NCBI RefSeq assembly: GCF_016648105.1
Contig: NZ_JACVVE010000003.1
Location: 124,001-188,000, forward strand
DNA length: 64,000 nucleotides
Reading direction: 5' to 3'
Origin: Pseudomonas sp. S31
GTDB taxonomy: Bacteria > Pseudomonadota > Gammaproteobacteria > Pseudomonadales > Pseudomonadaceae
Under the pieces are notes generated by a model. It ran no database searches. It saw only the letters and a list, made by a program, of their open reading frames with translations, and was not told the DNA's origin. Made by a program: the position numbers and the translations under genes. The stretch's first letter is position 1. Each line of letters opens with the position of its first letter. Positions 1-8,566 of the stretch are shown piece by piece.

Positions 1-2
1 TC

Positions 3-164
3 GACGTAGTCGGCAATGTGAAAGGCTCCCTGATGGCCTTGGACGATAACGCGGATGCGATCCGGGAAGGTTTTGCTGAGCTAGTGCGGCAAGCGCCAGG
101 CCAGGTTGATCAGGAAAATCAAGGCGAGCGTTTTTTTGCCTTATTGCGGCATGCAGGTCTATGA
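3..164 (+). CDS. C-terminal fragment of an unrecognised protein (cut by window edge)
   Basis: An open frame enters from the left edge and ends at TGA 162-164, giving 53 residues. The peptide is mixed and acidic, ends in RFFALLRHAGL, and contains no motif I recognise. Its amino acid make-up is coding-like (no low-complexity or shadow pattern). It is not the missing C-terminus of NadE, so the left end of the island must lie further left. Function unknown. Confidence 0.4.
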   Translation, partial: DVVGNVKGSLMALDDNADAIREGFAELVRQAPGQVDQENQGERFFALLRHAGL

Positions 165-562
165 GCTTAGCGATGAAGATGCCCACGTCGATCAACCGTT
201 TGTATCAAGTTTATGTAGCGACGTAAGTCAATCATGACCCTACAGTCATAGCAAAACCCGCTCGGAGTTCTAGCTAAGCAGTAACGTAATCGGAAGCCTG
301 AGATGTCCTGTGCAGGACTGCCTTCAATCGCGGTGCGGCTGAGTACGTATTGGTCTGGAAAAGAGGCTGACGTAGGGCATGGCCTGATGACTTGGTGGAA
401 CCGAGATCCACTCCGGCTTACCACCTAGGGTGCTTAGCACGAGCCCCGCCATTTCGCATTGGCTGGAGTCAGCATGAGCCTGGCCGAGGTTCAAGAGTTC
501 TCAGATTTTCCGTTATAGGATATGCGGTGTGGCCTCGTTTGGATGACCACACCACCGGCAAC
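165..562. other. Intergenic stretch, no gene seen
   Basis: About 400 bases between the left partial gene and the end of the permease gene on the other strand. Short open frames exist on both strands, but none has a convincing ribosome binding site or protein-like composition. No hairpin followed by a T run was found. Possibly decayed DNA. Confidence 0.4.
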
Positions 563-1984
563 TTAGTCCAACATTACTGGTTCGGAAGCAGTCGTCTCAC
601 GCATCGCTGGTGTGGGGATATCGTCTACGGATTCTTGATCTCGAGTGAAGGTACCGTCGTTTTCGCCTTTGAAGAAATTCTTTCCGTAGATCAGCAGGCA
701 AAGTGCGACTCCCACGGCGAATGCCCAGCTCGCACCCTTGATGGCGAGCACGGCACCGATCACGCCGGCAATGCCAAGGTCACGCTGACTCTTCGCCTCC
801 AGAACCCCAAGACGCACGCTGACATAGCCCTGGATCAGAAGGGTGAGGGCCAAGGCCACACCCAGGATAGGTTGAACAAGCGTCACGACTGGCAGCAACA
901 ACAAGCCTGTGTTCGTTCCCCAGCGGAAAGATCCGACGCCACCGATGATGGACTGCATGGCACGTGGGCCACCTTTGAACCGCTCGATGATGACCACAAG
1001 CATTGCCGCCCATTTAGGCCCGCACATCGCTACATCTGGGCCGAAGATACTCATGAATGCATTCCGTCCACCGAAGATCAGGTGAGCGCGATCAGGGTTG
1101 TAGTCCACCTTTTCATCGGTACGCACCTGCTCAGCCTCATCCAACAGAACCTTAGCGCTAAGCACGTCGCCGAACACGACGATGTACACCGCAAGCACCA
1201 TTGGAATGGCTGAGATGAACATCGAGAGAGGTGGCATGCCTAGTCCGAAGACTGTGTAGTTGTTCCAGAGCCCCAGGAAGTCAGGCGTGCTGATACCCCA
1301 CTTGATGGTTGGCCAGGATGCTTCGTTCACCAACGGCGCAATCACGACGGCAAGCAGGATGATGGGCAGAATTCCAAGCTTGGCGAAATTCCACCAGAAT
1401 CGATTCCGTTTTTTCAGCTGTGCGAAATGCTGGGAGAAAATCAGATAGAACGCCAGGCCTACGGTGATGCTGATGGTGATCGGCAGCACATCGAATTTGC
1501 CGCCAATCTGGAACACAGAAATCACGGCACTGAAACCCGCGCCGACAATGATGCCCGACTTGATGGCTGAGGGAACGTAGGTGAAGACCTTCTTGGCCAT
1601 TCCCGTTGCGCCGAGCGTTATCGAGAACACTCCTAACAAGAGCTGGAAGGCGATGAGTGCATGAACTCGCTCTGGCCCCTCAGGGAATGTCGCGCAGTAA
1701 GCCATCAGCAGTGGGACTGCTGGCGTGATCCATCCTGGAACGGTTGGATCTCCAAGGAGATGGTGAGTGAGGTAAAGCAGACCATTGAGCATGACGACAG
1801 CGAGGGCCACTTCGAATGGCATTCCGAGAAGCTCGGTCATCAGGGGGATGGCCGCGAGATCCACGGCGCACATCAAGAGGCCTTGTAGGAAGTCTGGCAG
1901 CTCAAGGCGATAGTGCAGAAATGGCAGTCGAACCTTGAACGGGCCAAGGGGAATGTATGGAGTTTCATGTGCTGAATTTGACAT
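563..1984 (-). CDS. Multi-pass permease, solute carrier family 23 (NCS2)-like
   Basis: A 473-aa integral membrane protein with about 12 hydrophobic segments and a long loop around residues 285-330 rich in charged residues (VRTDEKVDYNPDRAH). It is probably an inner-membrane importer of the NCS2 / xanthine-uracil permease superfamily, but I see no signature that fixes the substrate. An open frame continues 32 codons further upstream, into the end of the dehydrogenase gene. The ATG at 1984 was preferred because AGGTG lies 6 bases before it and the extra residues look non-coding. It lies just downstream of an iron-type alcohol dehydrogenase on the same strand, with a sigma54-type regulator beyond. 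This suggests uptake and first oxidation of one alcohol or hydroxy-acid compound (inference). Confidence 0.72.
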   Translation of the reverse strand: MSNSAHETPYIPLGPFKVRLPFLHYRLELPDFLQGLLMCAVDLAAIPLMTELLGMPFEVALAVVMLNGLLYLTHHLLGDPTVPGWITPAVPLLMAYCATFPEGPERVHALIAFQLLLGVFSITLGATGMAKKVFTYVPSAIKSGIIVGAGFSAVISVFQIGGKFDVLPITISITVGLAFYLIFSQHFAQLKKRNRFWWNFAKLGILPIILLAVVIAPLVNEASWPTIKWGISTPDFLGLWNNYTVFGLGMPPLSMFISAIPMVLAVYIVVFGDVLSAKVLLDEAEQVRTDEKVDYNPDRAHLIFGGRNAFMSIFGPDVAMCGPKWAAMLVVIIERFKGGPRAMQSIIGGVGSFRWGTNTGLLLLPVVTLVQPILGVALALTLLIQGYVSVRLGVLEAKSQRDLGIAGVIGAVLAIKGASWAFAVGVALCLLIYGKNFFKGENDGTFTRDQESVDDIPTPAMRETTASEPVMLD

Positions 1985-2051
1985 CAGTGCACCTGTATTA
2001 TTGGTCTTGTAGGCATGGCACCCAGCAGGGGGTGCCAGATTCATCAGGCTG

Positions 2052-3200
2052 CTACCAGGCTGCTCGGTAGATTTCCTCAATGTCTGCCGGCGAAAGTTTG
2101 CGAGGGTTGTTGCGCATCAGGCGGTCGATCTTGCTGGCCTCTTCAGCCATTGATGCCAATGCGTCATGGGGGACACTGAATGCTCGAAGCCCGGTTGGAA
2201 TACCGACTGCTGCACACAGCTCGGCCATCGCGGTAACTGCAGCATCAGCTGCTTGAAGGTCGCTCAGCCCGTCGACGCTGATACCCATTGCCTGGGCAAC
2301 ATCTTTGAGGCGCTCAGCACATGCGAGCTTGTTCCACCGCATGACGTAAGGAAGCAAGAGTGCGTTGCTGACACCGTGAGCGATGTTGAAGCGTCCGCCA
2401 AGTGGGTAAGCCAGGGCATGTACCGCACCGACACCAGCGTTGCCAAACGCCATGCCACCCATGAGGCTCGCCGTGGCCATTTCTTCACGAGCAACCAGGT
2501 CTTCAGGGTTCGCATAGGCCTTTGGCAAGGCACGTGCGATAAGTCGGATTGCGCCCAGCGCGATGGCATCGGTGATAGGTGAGCGGTTTACAGAAATGTA
2601 CGATTCGATGGCGTGTACAAGCGCGTCTACCCCGCTTGCAGCAGTGACGCTACGTGGGCAGGTAAGGGTCATTACCGGACTTACCAAGGCAACGTCTGGC
2701 AAGAGGTAGTCGCTCACAATCCCTTTCTTCAACTGCGCTTTTTTGTCCGAAAAAATAGCCACGTTGGTGACCTCGGAACCGGTGCCGGCAGTGGTTGGGA
2801 TTGCGATCAGTGGAGGGCCTTTGCGGGCTACCTGATTTACTCCGAAAAGATCGGCCAGAGCTCCCTCATGCCCAGCAAAGGCAGCAACACCTTTGGCGAT
2901 ATCAATCGCGCTTCCACCGCCCAGACCGATTAGTCCGTCATGACCACCTTCACGGTAAGCACGAGTGCAATCTTCAACCAAACCAATTTCCGGCTCTGGT
3001 TGAACTTGGTCATAGAGGCCGTAGTTGCGGCCAGCCAACTGAGCCAAGGCGAGCTCAACGGTGCCAGTTTTCACCAGGATCGCATCGGTCACGATGAGGG
3101 GATTGCTGACCTTCAAACGTGTTAATTCGGCATCGAGCTGGTCAATCGCGCCGGCGCCAGTAAGGAGTTTGTTAGCTATCTGGAAGGCAGAAACACTCAC
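2052..3200 (-). CDS. Iron-containing alcohol dehydrogenase (group III)
   Basis: A 382-aa cytoplasmic NAD(P)-dependent dehydrogenase. The N-terminal half has the nucleotide-binding motif LGGGSAIDIAKG (about residues 91-102) and TTAGTGSEVT. The C-terminal half carries the usual metal ligands of the FucO/YiaY/AdhB family: D and H in SGVDALVHAIESY, then H in GAVHALAYPLGG and H in FNIAHGVSNA. Length is normal for the family. Members act on primary alcohols, lactaldehyde, threonine or 4-hydroxybutyrate, so the substrate cannot be read from sequence. It is followed by the permease (68 bases) and preceded by a sigma54-dependent regulator, so the three probably form one catabolic unit. Confidence 0.9.
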   Translation of the reverse strand: MSVSAFQIANKLLTGAGAIDQLDAELTRLKVSNPLIVTDAILVKTGTVELALAQLAGRNYGLYDQVQPEPEIGLVEDCTRAYREGGHDGLIGLGGGSAIDIAKGVAAFAGHEGALADLFGVNQVARKGPPLIAIPTTAGTGSEVTNVAIFSDKKAQLKKGIVSDYLLPDVALVSPVMTLTCPRSVTAASGVDALVHAIESYISVNRSPITDAIALGAIRLIARALPKAYANPEDLVAREEMATASLMGGMAFGNAGVGAVHALAYPLGGRFNIAHGVSNALLLPYVMRWNKLACAERLKDVAQAMGISVDGLSDLQAADAAVTAMAELCAAVGIPTGLRAFSVPHDALASMAEEASKIDRLMRNNPRKLSPADIEEIYRAAW

Positions 3201-3239
3201 GGGCTCATCCTCTTGGTTTTCTTGTGATGAGCTGTGGAT

Positions 3240-3255
3240 AACAAAAGCTATGCCA
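3240..3255 (-). promoter_or_regulatory. Weak candidate sigma54 promoter upstream of the alcohol dehydrogenase
   Basis: Read on the minus strand, TGGCATAGCTTTTGTT resembles the -24/-12 consensus (TGGCAC-N5-TTGCW) but has GT where GC is expected at -12. It lies 40-55 bases before the dehydrogenase start and next to the 10-bp palindrome CAAAGCTTTG (3254-3263). A sigma54 activator is encoded next door, which makes the match plausible but not proven. Confidence 0.3.
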
Positions 3256-3362
3256 AAGCTTTGAAAAGCGCGCCGTTGCTGGCCTTCACCGCGTTCTGGT
3301 GAATGTCGGGAGGCGTTTAGCGAGCAAGAATTAAATCAGAAAGCTGGTCTCCGATTAGAAAC

Positions 3363-4733
3363 CTAATCAGACCTTTCCCAACGTTTCATCTTTTGGACAA
3401 TGGTGGCTTGGCTGACGCCCAGGGCCTTTGCCGCAAGGCGGGTGGTTTTGTGAATACGCATCGCGGACATGATGGCGCTGCGTTCTGCATTCTCAATGAT
3501 CCTGCGCAAGGGGAGTCGGCTCAGGTTTTCGCTCTCTCCATGCAGGTTCAGCATCTCCTCCGGTAGGTCTAGCGCTTCAATCGTTTCAGACTCGCAGGTA
3601 ACGACCAAGCGCTCGACCAGATTTATTAGTTCGCGGATATTTCCTGGCCAAGCATACTCACAGAGCAGATCGACCGCCTCGAGACTCCATTTCAAGTTTT
3701 GCTCATATCTGCCGTTGAAATGAGCAAGGTAGTGCTCTAGGAGCGTGGGTATCTCATTGCCACGTTCCCTCAGGGCAGGGATTTTGATCGGAACGACATT
3801 GAGTCTGTAATACAGATCCGCCCGGAACAAGCCATCAGCAACCCGCTGTCGAAGATCATGGTGGGTCGCGCTGATGATGCGGACGTCGACCTCCTTTAGC
3901 TCTAGGCCTCCAACAGGGATGAAGCGATTTTCCTCGATGACCTTGAGAAGCTTGACCTGAAGGGATAGGGGGAGATCACCAATCTCATCGAGGAACAAGG
4001 TGCCATGGTTGGCGAGCTCCAATAGCCCTCTCTTCCCTTTTGCAGCGGCCCCTGTGAAAGCTCCTGGCGCATATCCGAACAATTCCGCTTCTATAAGGTT
4101 TTCCGGCATTGCTCCGCAATTGAGAGGTATGAAAGGCTCATTTGCCCGAGCGCTTGCATTGTGGATGTACTGGGCGACGAGGCTTTTGCCTACCCCGGTC
4201 TCTCCGAGAAGCAGCACCTTCACATCGCTACTGGCCACTCGTCGAGCTTGGGCAAAGAGCTGTCCAGTCTGTGCCTGGTCGAAAACCCTTGGAGACTTTG
4301 CGAGCTTCATGTATTCGCCAGCGTGCAGTAGTGCGGTGCTGTGACGAAGCTTTTTAAGCCCAGCTAGCTCATCACGCTCGTGCTTCATACGCAGAAGCTC
4401 GGTCATGTCTCGAACTGCGCTGACGACGTAGCTGATGCGGCGATCTTCAAAAATCGGCGTAGCGCTTACCAAAAGCTTTTTGCCGTTGCTTAGGCTTTGC
4501 ATCACTGATACTGGAGCGCCTTGCTGGAGCACGCGCAATGATGCTGACTGTGATAAGACACCATCGCGTACCAGGTCATGCATGCTACGCCCGATGATTT
4601 GCTTACCTTCAAGCCCTGTCAGTCGCTCGTATGCAGTGTTCACCTTCACGGTGATACCGGCGCCGTCGGTGATATAGACACCGTCATGCAATGCATTCAA
4701 GAACGTGTCAAAGGTTTGGTCGTTGAAGTCCAC
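3363..4733 (-). CDS. Sigma54-dependent transcriptional activator with PAS sensor and TyrR-type HTH
   Basis: A bacterial enhancer-binding protein of about 456 aa. Domains in order: a PAS sensor (first about 110 residues, VYITDGAGITVKVN); an AAA+ ATPase with Walker A GETGVGKS, the sigma54-contact loop GAFTGA, and Walker B LFLDEIGDL; and a C-terminal helix-turn-helix (AAKALGVSQATIVQKM) closer to the TyrR type than to Fis. The frame stays open to 4805. However, the extra N-terminus runs through a perfect inverted repeat (4763-4783), and the PAS domain begins just after the GTG at 4733, so the shorter form is preferred. No strong ribosome site was seen. It probably senses a small aromatic or related ligand and activates the neighbouring dehydrogenase and permease genes. 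Confidence 0.88.
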   Translation of the reverse strand: MDFNDQTFDTFLNALHDGVYITDGAGITVKVNTAYERLTGLEGKQIIGRSMHDLVRDGVLSQSASLRVLQQGAPVSVMQSLSNGKKLLVSATPIFEDRRISYVVSAVRDMTELLRMKHERDELAGLKKLRHSTALLHAGEYMKLAKSPRVFDQAQTGQLFAQARRVASSDVKVLLLGETGVGKSLVAQYIHNASARANEPFIPLNCGAMPENLIEAELFGYAPGAFTGAAAKGKRGLLELANHGTLFLDEIGDLPLSLQVKLLKVIEENRFIPVGGLELKEVDVRIISATHHDLRQRVADGLFRADLYYRLNVVPIKIPALRERGNEIPTLLEHYLAHFNGRYEQNLKWSLEAVDLLCEYAWPGNIRELINLVERLVVTCESETIEALDLPEEMLNLHGESENLSRLPLRRIIENAERSAIMSAMRIHKTTRLAAKALGVSQATIVQKMKRWERSD

Positions 4734-4762
4734 GATCAGGATCTGCCACAGAAAAGGATAGT

Positions 4763-4783
4763 GTAAGTGGTTTGGCCACTTAC
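4763..4783. promoter_or_regulatory. Perfect inverted repeat upstream of the sigma54 regulator
   Basis: GTAAGTGG and CCACTTAC form 8-base arms around a 5-base spacer. The repeat sits 30-50 bases upstream of the proposed GTG start of the regulator. It could be an operator for autoregulation or an enhancer site for the activator. It has no T run and is unlikely to be a terminator. Confidence 0.5.
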
Positions 4784-4966
4784 AGGAGCAAGCCTGTGCA
4801 GTCACCAGCCTGGCTGTGCGATCTCAGCCCTGTGGTAGCGCTGACGAACCTCAACATTGATCGTCGAGCGAGGCATACCAGTCTGCGTATGGCGTATTTA
4901 CAACCATTTTTCGGTTGTAGTCCGGGCTACCGTCCTTCCATCATGGCGCCCCTCGTTCACCGAGCT

Positions 4967-5176
4967 TTACTTTGGCTTCTTGACAAGCTCCCCTGCGACA
5001 CGAAGCTCAGTGGCGTCTCCGGAGGACTTGGATTTCTTAATTGCGCGCCGGGCGTTCATCAACCCCTTAACCAATCGACCTCGCTCATCCTCGGAAAGCG
5101 ACGGATCGCTGCAGCGCCACAGCCGACCTTTGACCACAAAGTATCGCCCGTCAGGAGTCACGGCGTAGTTGCTCAT
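4967..5176 (-). CDS. Small conserved hypothetical protein (69 aa)
   Basis: A basic 69-aa protein beginning MSNYAVTPDGRYFVVKGRLW, followed by a segment rich in charged helix formers (SLSEDERGRLVKGLMNARRA). The pattern (a short beta start with RYFVV-GRLWR, then SEDER-R--V--LM-ARR) matches small uncharacterised proteins I know from many Proteobacteria. No catalytic motif is visible. It lies downstream of the isomerase-like gene on the same strand with a 45-base gap, so it may be cotranscribed. Function unknown. Confidence 0.65.
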   Translation of the reverse strand: MSNYAVTPDGRYFVVKGRLWRCSDPSLSEDERGRLVKGLMNARRAIKKSKSSGDATELRVAGELVKKPK

Positions 5177-5221
5177 GTGATCACTCTTTAGGCAGCAGCA
5201 ATGGAAAACCTTGGGCCTGTA

Positions 5222-6043
5222 TCACTCAGGAAGATCACCCGAGTAACTCCTCCAGCACGAGGCGCTATGGTAAATCTGCTCGTCCAGTTGAGCCTGGTCG
5301 TCTGCGGATCTCGGAGAATTACTCGGGGTAAGGTGAGCGAGCACCGGCTCAATCGCCACATGGCCAGCAAAGCCACCCTCTAGGAGCGTCCGGTAATGCG
5401 TCCGGAAATCGATGTGTCCGGTTCCAATTCCGCCTCGATCTGAGTCGGAGATGTGATAAATCTCGAGTAAGTCCAGATTGGCCCGTATAGCCTGCAAGGG
5501 ATCCTGCTCATTGATGTTCATGTGAAAGCTGTCCAAGATCATGCCCATATTTCCCGCACCGACAGCTTCGATAAGCTCCCGACACTCCTGAGCGGTGTGT
5601 ATCAGGGGTACTTCGTAATGGTTGCATACCTCGTAAAGCGTTCGGACGCCGCGTTCATGAGCGTATTGGTTAACCGCCTCGCAACAGGTTAGGAGTTGAT
5701 CCTTGGCATCGTTCCTGTTGGCACAGTTCTTCGTCCAGAGCGAGAGGCCTTGAAGCGTAACCGGCACCGTCCCGAGAGTCTGGGCAAAATCGATCACGCG
5801 TTTGTAGTAGGCGACAGCTCCTGCTGCAGTGGCAGTGCTCGGGTCAGTAGGCCCAGCATTGAATGGGTCGACGGCGATGACTTCTAACCCTGACTGGATG
5901 GCGCTGTTTCGTAGCTGAATCGGATCCACGTCTCTGTGATCGCCAGCGTATTGAATGCCGTCCAAGCCCAGTGCTCGCGCTTTGTTGATCACGTCCTGAG
6001 TTGCAACGAGCCCCAATGTCCAGGTTACTACGCTTATCTCCAT
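5222..6043 (-). CDS. Sugar phosphate isomerase/epimerase family protein (TIM barrel)
   Basis: A 273-aa xylose-isomerase-like TIM barrel. Metal-site residues expected for the family are present: E in LYEVCNHYEVP, D and H in LDSFHMNINE, a later H in IYHISDSDRGG, and E in HVAIEPVLAH. The start at 6043 was chosen because AGGAAGG lies 6 bases upstream; the longer frame to 6103 adds 20 unlikely residues. Family members interconvert ketoses or act on inositol intermediates, and the substrate is not evident. It is downstream of a frameshifted thioesterase gene and near ABC-transporter and aminotransferase remnants, suggesting a degraded catabolic operon brought in by transfer. Confidence 0.82.
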   Translation of the reverse strand: MEISVVTWTLGLVATQDVINKARALGLDGIQYAGDHRDVDPIQLRNSAIQSGLEVIAVDPFNAGPTDPSTATAAGAVAYYKRVIDFAQTLGTVPVTLQGLSLWTKNCANRNDAKDQLLTCCEAVNQYAHERGVRTLYEVCNHYEVPLIHTAQECRELIEAVGAGNMGMILDSFHMNINEQDPLQAIRANLDLLEIYHISDSDRGGIGTGHIDFRTHYRTLLEGGFAGHVAIEPVLAHLTPSNSPRSADDQAQLDEQIYHSASCWRSYSGDLPE

Positions 6044-6146
6044 CCCAGACCTTCCTGTTAACACTGATGAAGCATTCGAATAGCGGATGGTGGGATGGTT
6101 CAACTGAATGTGAACCAGCCACCCACGATATTAGGTAAAGCATGAA

Positions 6147-6583
6147 TCAAGACGCTTGGATGTTGGCAATGGTGGTCTGGGTGATCGCGATCATTTTTTC
6201 AGATCCATCCTCCAACTGGGCAGTGAGTTCACCGGTACAGACAGTCAGAGATTTCCCTACGTTCTGAGTTCGGCCAACCGCAACAAATCGTTTGCCTATA
6301 TAGCCGGACGAAGCAGATTGATCTTGTACTCAGCCGTGACCACGTCACGGCCTTCGGGCAAAGCCGACAATGCCGCGTAACCACAGGCACTATCTATCAC
6401 GCTTGCGATAGCCCCTGCGTGTACAAAACCATGATGCTGAGAAATATGATTTGAGAATGGCTGTTCAATATGGACTTCGCTCGGCAAAACTTTAGTTAAT
6501 TTCGCTCCTAGTGTTTTTATTAGTTCCTGTCTTGCGAAGCTATTATAAATTCCAAGGAATAATTCCGAATCTGAGTCAGTCAT
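6147..6583 (-). pseudogene. PaaI-type hotdog thioesterase, frameshifted
   Basis: The frame from ATG 6583 (GAGGAG five bases before it) encodes a hotdog-fold acyl-CoA thioesterase with HGFVHAGAIASVIDSACGYA and ends prematurely after INLLRPAI at 6296. If two bases of the TATATA run at 6297-6302 are removed, the reading continues GKRFVAVGRTQNVGKSLTVC and on to a TGA at 6147. That is exactly the expected C-terminal half of the family. So this is a 2-bp (TA) insertion in an otherwise intact gene of about 145 codons. Sequencing error at this spot is the only other simple explanation. Confidence 0.8.
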
Positions 6584-6616
6584 TGCCACTCCTCGTTTGT
6601 TGTCGCTATGTAGTCA

Positions 6617-7312
6617 GTGAAAGAAACCTTTGGATTCCTCGAGAATGAGGATTATGAATCGCCCCTGGTGAGGTGCATCAACCTGCTGGAAAACTTTCAG
6701 GCCGGGACGATTGAGGTCGACGGCATCGAGGTCAAGGAAGGAAAAAATCTAGCCAAGGTGAGGGCCGAGGTCGGGATGGTCTTCCAGCAATTCAAACTGT
6801 TCCCACACATGTCTGCCCTGAAAAACGTCGCCATTGCTCCAGTGCGTGTTCGTGGATTGTCCTGGGAAGATGCTGAGAAGAAAGCGCTCGGGTTGTTGGA
6901 ACGAGTGGGACTGGCTCAGCACGCTCACAAGCGGCTTACTCAGCTTTCGGGTGGACAGCAACAGCGGGGCGCCATTGCGCGGGCACTCGCGATGGAACCT
7001 GAAGTTCTGCTCTTTGATGAGCCGACCTCCGCACTCGACCCTGAGATGGTCGGTGAGGTACTTGATGTTATTCAAAAGGTCGCTGAGACAGGCGTGACGG
7101 TGTTGATCGTGACCCATGAAATGTCATTTGCCCGACGAGTCTCCAATCGCGTCATCTTCATGGAGCAGGGACGGATTATCGAGGACTCCCCTCCAGAGCA
7201 ATTCTTCGGCTGCGCTCCCAAAACCGACCGAGCGCAATTGTTTATCCGATCAGTTCTACAAGGACATACCGATACCGGGTTATCCGCATCGCTTCATGCA
7301 TTAGAAGGCTAA
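6617..7312 (+). pseudogene. Amino-acid-type ABC transporter ATPase lacking Walker A
   Basis: From about residue 17 this is a normal polar amino acid ABC ATPase (GlnQ/HisP type): RCINLLE, Q-loop VFQQFKLFPHM, signature LSGGQQQR, Walker B VLLFDEPTSALDPE and H-loop VTHEMSFA. The first about 40 residues of the family, including the GPSGSGKST P-loop, are missing and replaced by unrelated residues (NEDYESPLV). Without Walker A it cannot bind ATP normally. A deletion junction probably lies near 6650-6665. It is followed immediately by an aminotransferase fragment, so both appear to be remnants of one operon. No cognate permease or binding protein is nearby. Confidence 0.8.
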
Positions 7313-7714
7313 ATGACCATGAGCAACATCCCGAACTCATCATCGAACCAAGAGCCTCGCCTCCAGATCCGTGGACTGGCCGGCTCGAAAATCCGGAAGG
7401 TCGCTAACGGGGCCATGAGCCGCCCGGACGTTCTTCCGTTTTGGTTTGACGAATCGGATCAAGCCACCGCGCCCTTCATCCAACAGGCGGCCATTGAGTC
7501 GATCACTGAAGGGGAAACCTTTTACGCCCAGAACCTGGGGCGCCCCTATTTGCGTGAAGCGATTGCGACGTATCTGTCGAACCTGCACGACAAGCAGATT
7601 TCGCCCGAAAGCATCGTAATTACGGCCTCAGGTGTGTCTGGGCTGATGCTTACTGGCCAAGATCAAGAAGCGTTTGGAGCTGACCGCCAACAATTTCTCG
7701 CTGAGTGGTTTTGA
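7313..7714 (+). pseudogene. N-terminal fragment of a class I/II aminotransferase
   Basis: The first about 110 residues look like a PLP-dependent aspartate-aminotransferase-fold protein (SKIRKVAN, DVLPFWFDESD, TEGETFYAQNLGRPYLREAIATYL, IVITASGVSGLML). After about 7650 the similarity pattern stops and the frame closes at 7714. The large PLP domain with its catalytic lysine is absent, so the product is non-functional. The DNA beyond the break reads in another frame as the end of a different protein, which points to a recombination junction and not a point mutation. Confidence 0.75.
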
Positions 7715-7865
7715 CTCAAGACATGGTTTCAAACAGCTAGTTAAAGAGATCAAGACTCCACCTCTTACTATCAGCGAGGCTTACCGCTTCATCAGTAAAT
7801 ATGCACAGCAATACCTCTTCACCAGATATGGGAAGAGCCTCAAAGAGAAGCCAGCAGTCAGCTAG
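7653..7865 (+). pseudogene. C-terminal fragment of an unrecognised protein fused behind the aminotransferase remnant
   Basis: Immediately after the aminotransferase break a different frame reads LLAKIKKRLELTANNF and on to KPAVS, ending with TAG at 7863-7865. Its composition (Lys, Phe, Tyr rich) differs from its neighbours. It has no start codon near the junction except an internal ATG and looks like the tail of a truncated gene. The family was not recognised. Confidence 0.4.
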
Positions 7866-8102
7866 CTCACTGACTTGAAGATCGAAGCTGAGACGCCTTA
7901 CTTAGGGCTGATTAAGCGACTAATCCATAGACAGAAAAAACCGCCGTGATTGCGATTTTCAAGGCAATGCTCAGGGTCTCCGGCTCTCCACGACGGGGTT
8001 CAAGGTGCCGTTAAAGAGGTCTTTTCCTCACAGAGGTTTTGGTGCCGGACACTTACAAAATGAGGCTACCTATCGAGCATTCGCTTCGTCAAGAAACGCG
8101 AT
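7866..8102. other. Intergenic remnant stretch
   Basis: About 240 bases between the broken genes and the MvaT-like gene. It contains CCGGACACTTACAAAATGAG at 8044-8063, of the kind often seen near insertion sequence ends, but I could not find a matching inverted partner or target duplication. No gene supported. Confidence 0.3.
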
Positions 8103-8468
8103 TCACTCGCGCCAGGATTCGACAGTCTCGGCACCGTGTTCAGCTTTCCAGGCCTTCAGTACAGCGTGATTGCCGCCCTTGGTCTGCACCAATTCACCAG
8201 TGTGAGGGTTTTTGTAAATTTTGACTTCACGAGGCTTGCGAGCGGACTTCTCCTGAACTTGAGGAGCCAGGCGATGATTACCTGCCTGCGGATCGAGGAT
8301 GTTGATCACGTCCCGCAGGTTGTATCCGTACTCGCCAAGCAAGGCGCGCAGTTTGTCTTCAAACTCCATTTCGGCCTGGATGGAGCCATCGTTTTTCATA
8401 ACCTCCAGCTCGGCAAGTTGCTGAGCCAGCTGCTGCTCAAGGCGGCGGAATTCTACGAGACGAGACAT
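8103..8468 (-). CDS. MvaT/MvaU-family H-NS-like xenogeneic silencer
   Basis: A 121-aa nucleoid protein of the Pseudomonas MvaT family. The N-terminal coiled-coil oligomerisation domain is MSRLVEFRRLEQQLAQQLAE (residues 1-20) and on. It is followed by FEDKLRALLGEYGYNLRDVINILDP. The C-terminal DNA-binding domain is KIYKNPHTGELVQTKGGNH and LKAWK, which contacts the minor groove of AT-rich DNA. The start at 8468 follows AGGA by 9 bases and matches the canonical MSRL N-terminus. Core chromosomal MvaT/TurA copies are expected elsewhere, so this island copy probably silences cargo or modulates host MvaT by mixed oligomers (inference). Confidence 0.93.
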   Translation of the reverse strand: MSRLVEFRRLEQQLAQQLAELEVMKNDGSIQAEMEFEDKLRALLGEYGYNLRDVINILDPQAGNHRLAPQVQEKSARKPREVKIYKNPHTGELVQTKGGNHAVLKAWKAEHGAETVESWRE

Positions 8469-8566
8469 TTGTTCATTCCTGAGTTTGGGGTGCACAAAGG
8501 GTACAGCCAGCTCATGCCTTTGCGCTATAGCAGGGCTGGATCAGCAGATCTCGAAATTGCCCGTCT

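Noticed and set aside
3353..3368. GATTAG-AAAC-CTAATC hairpin at the end of the sigma54 regulator gene as a terminator
   Set aside because: The six-base stem is AT-rich and lacks a T run; probably chance.
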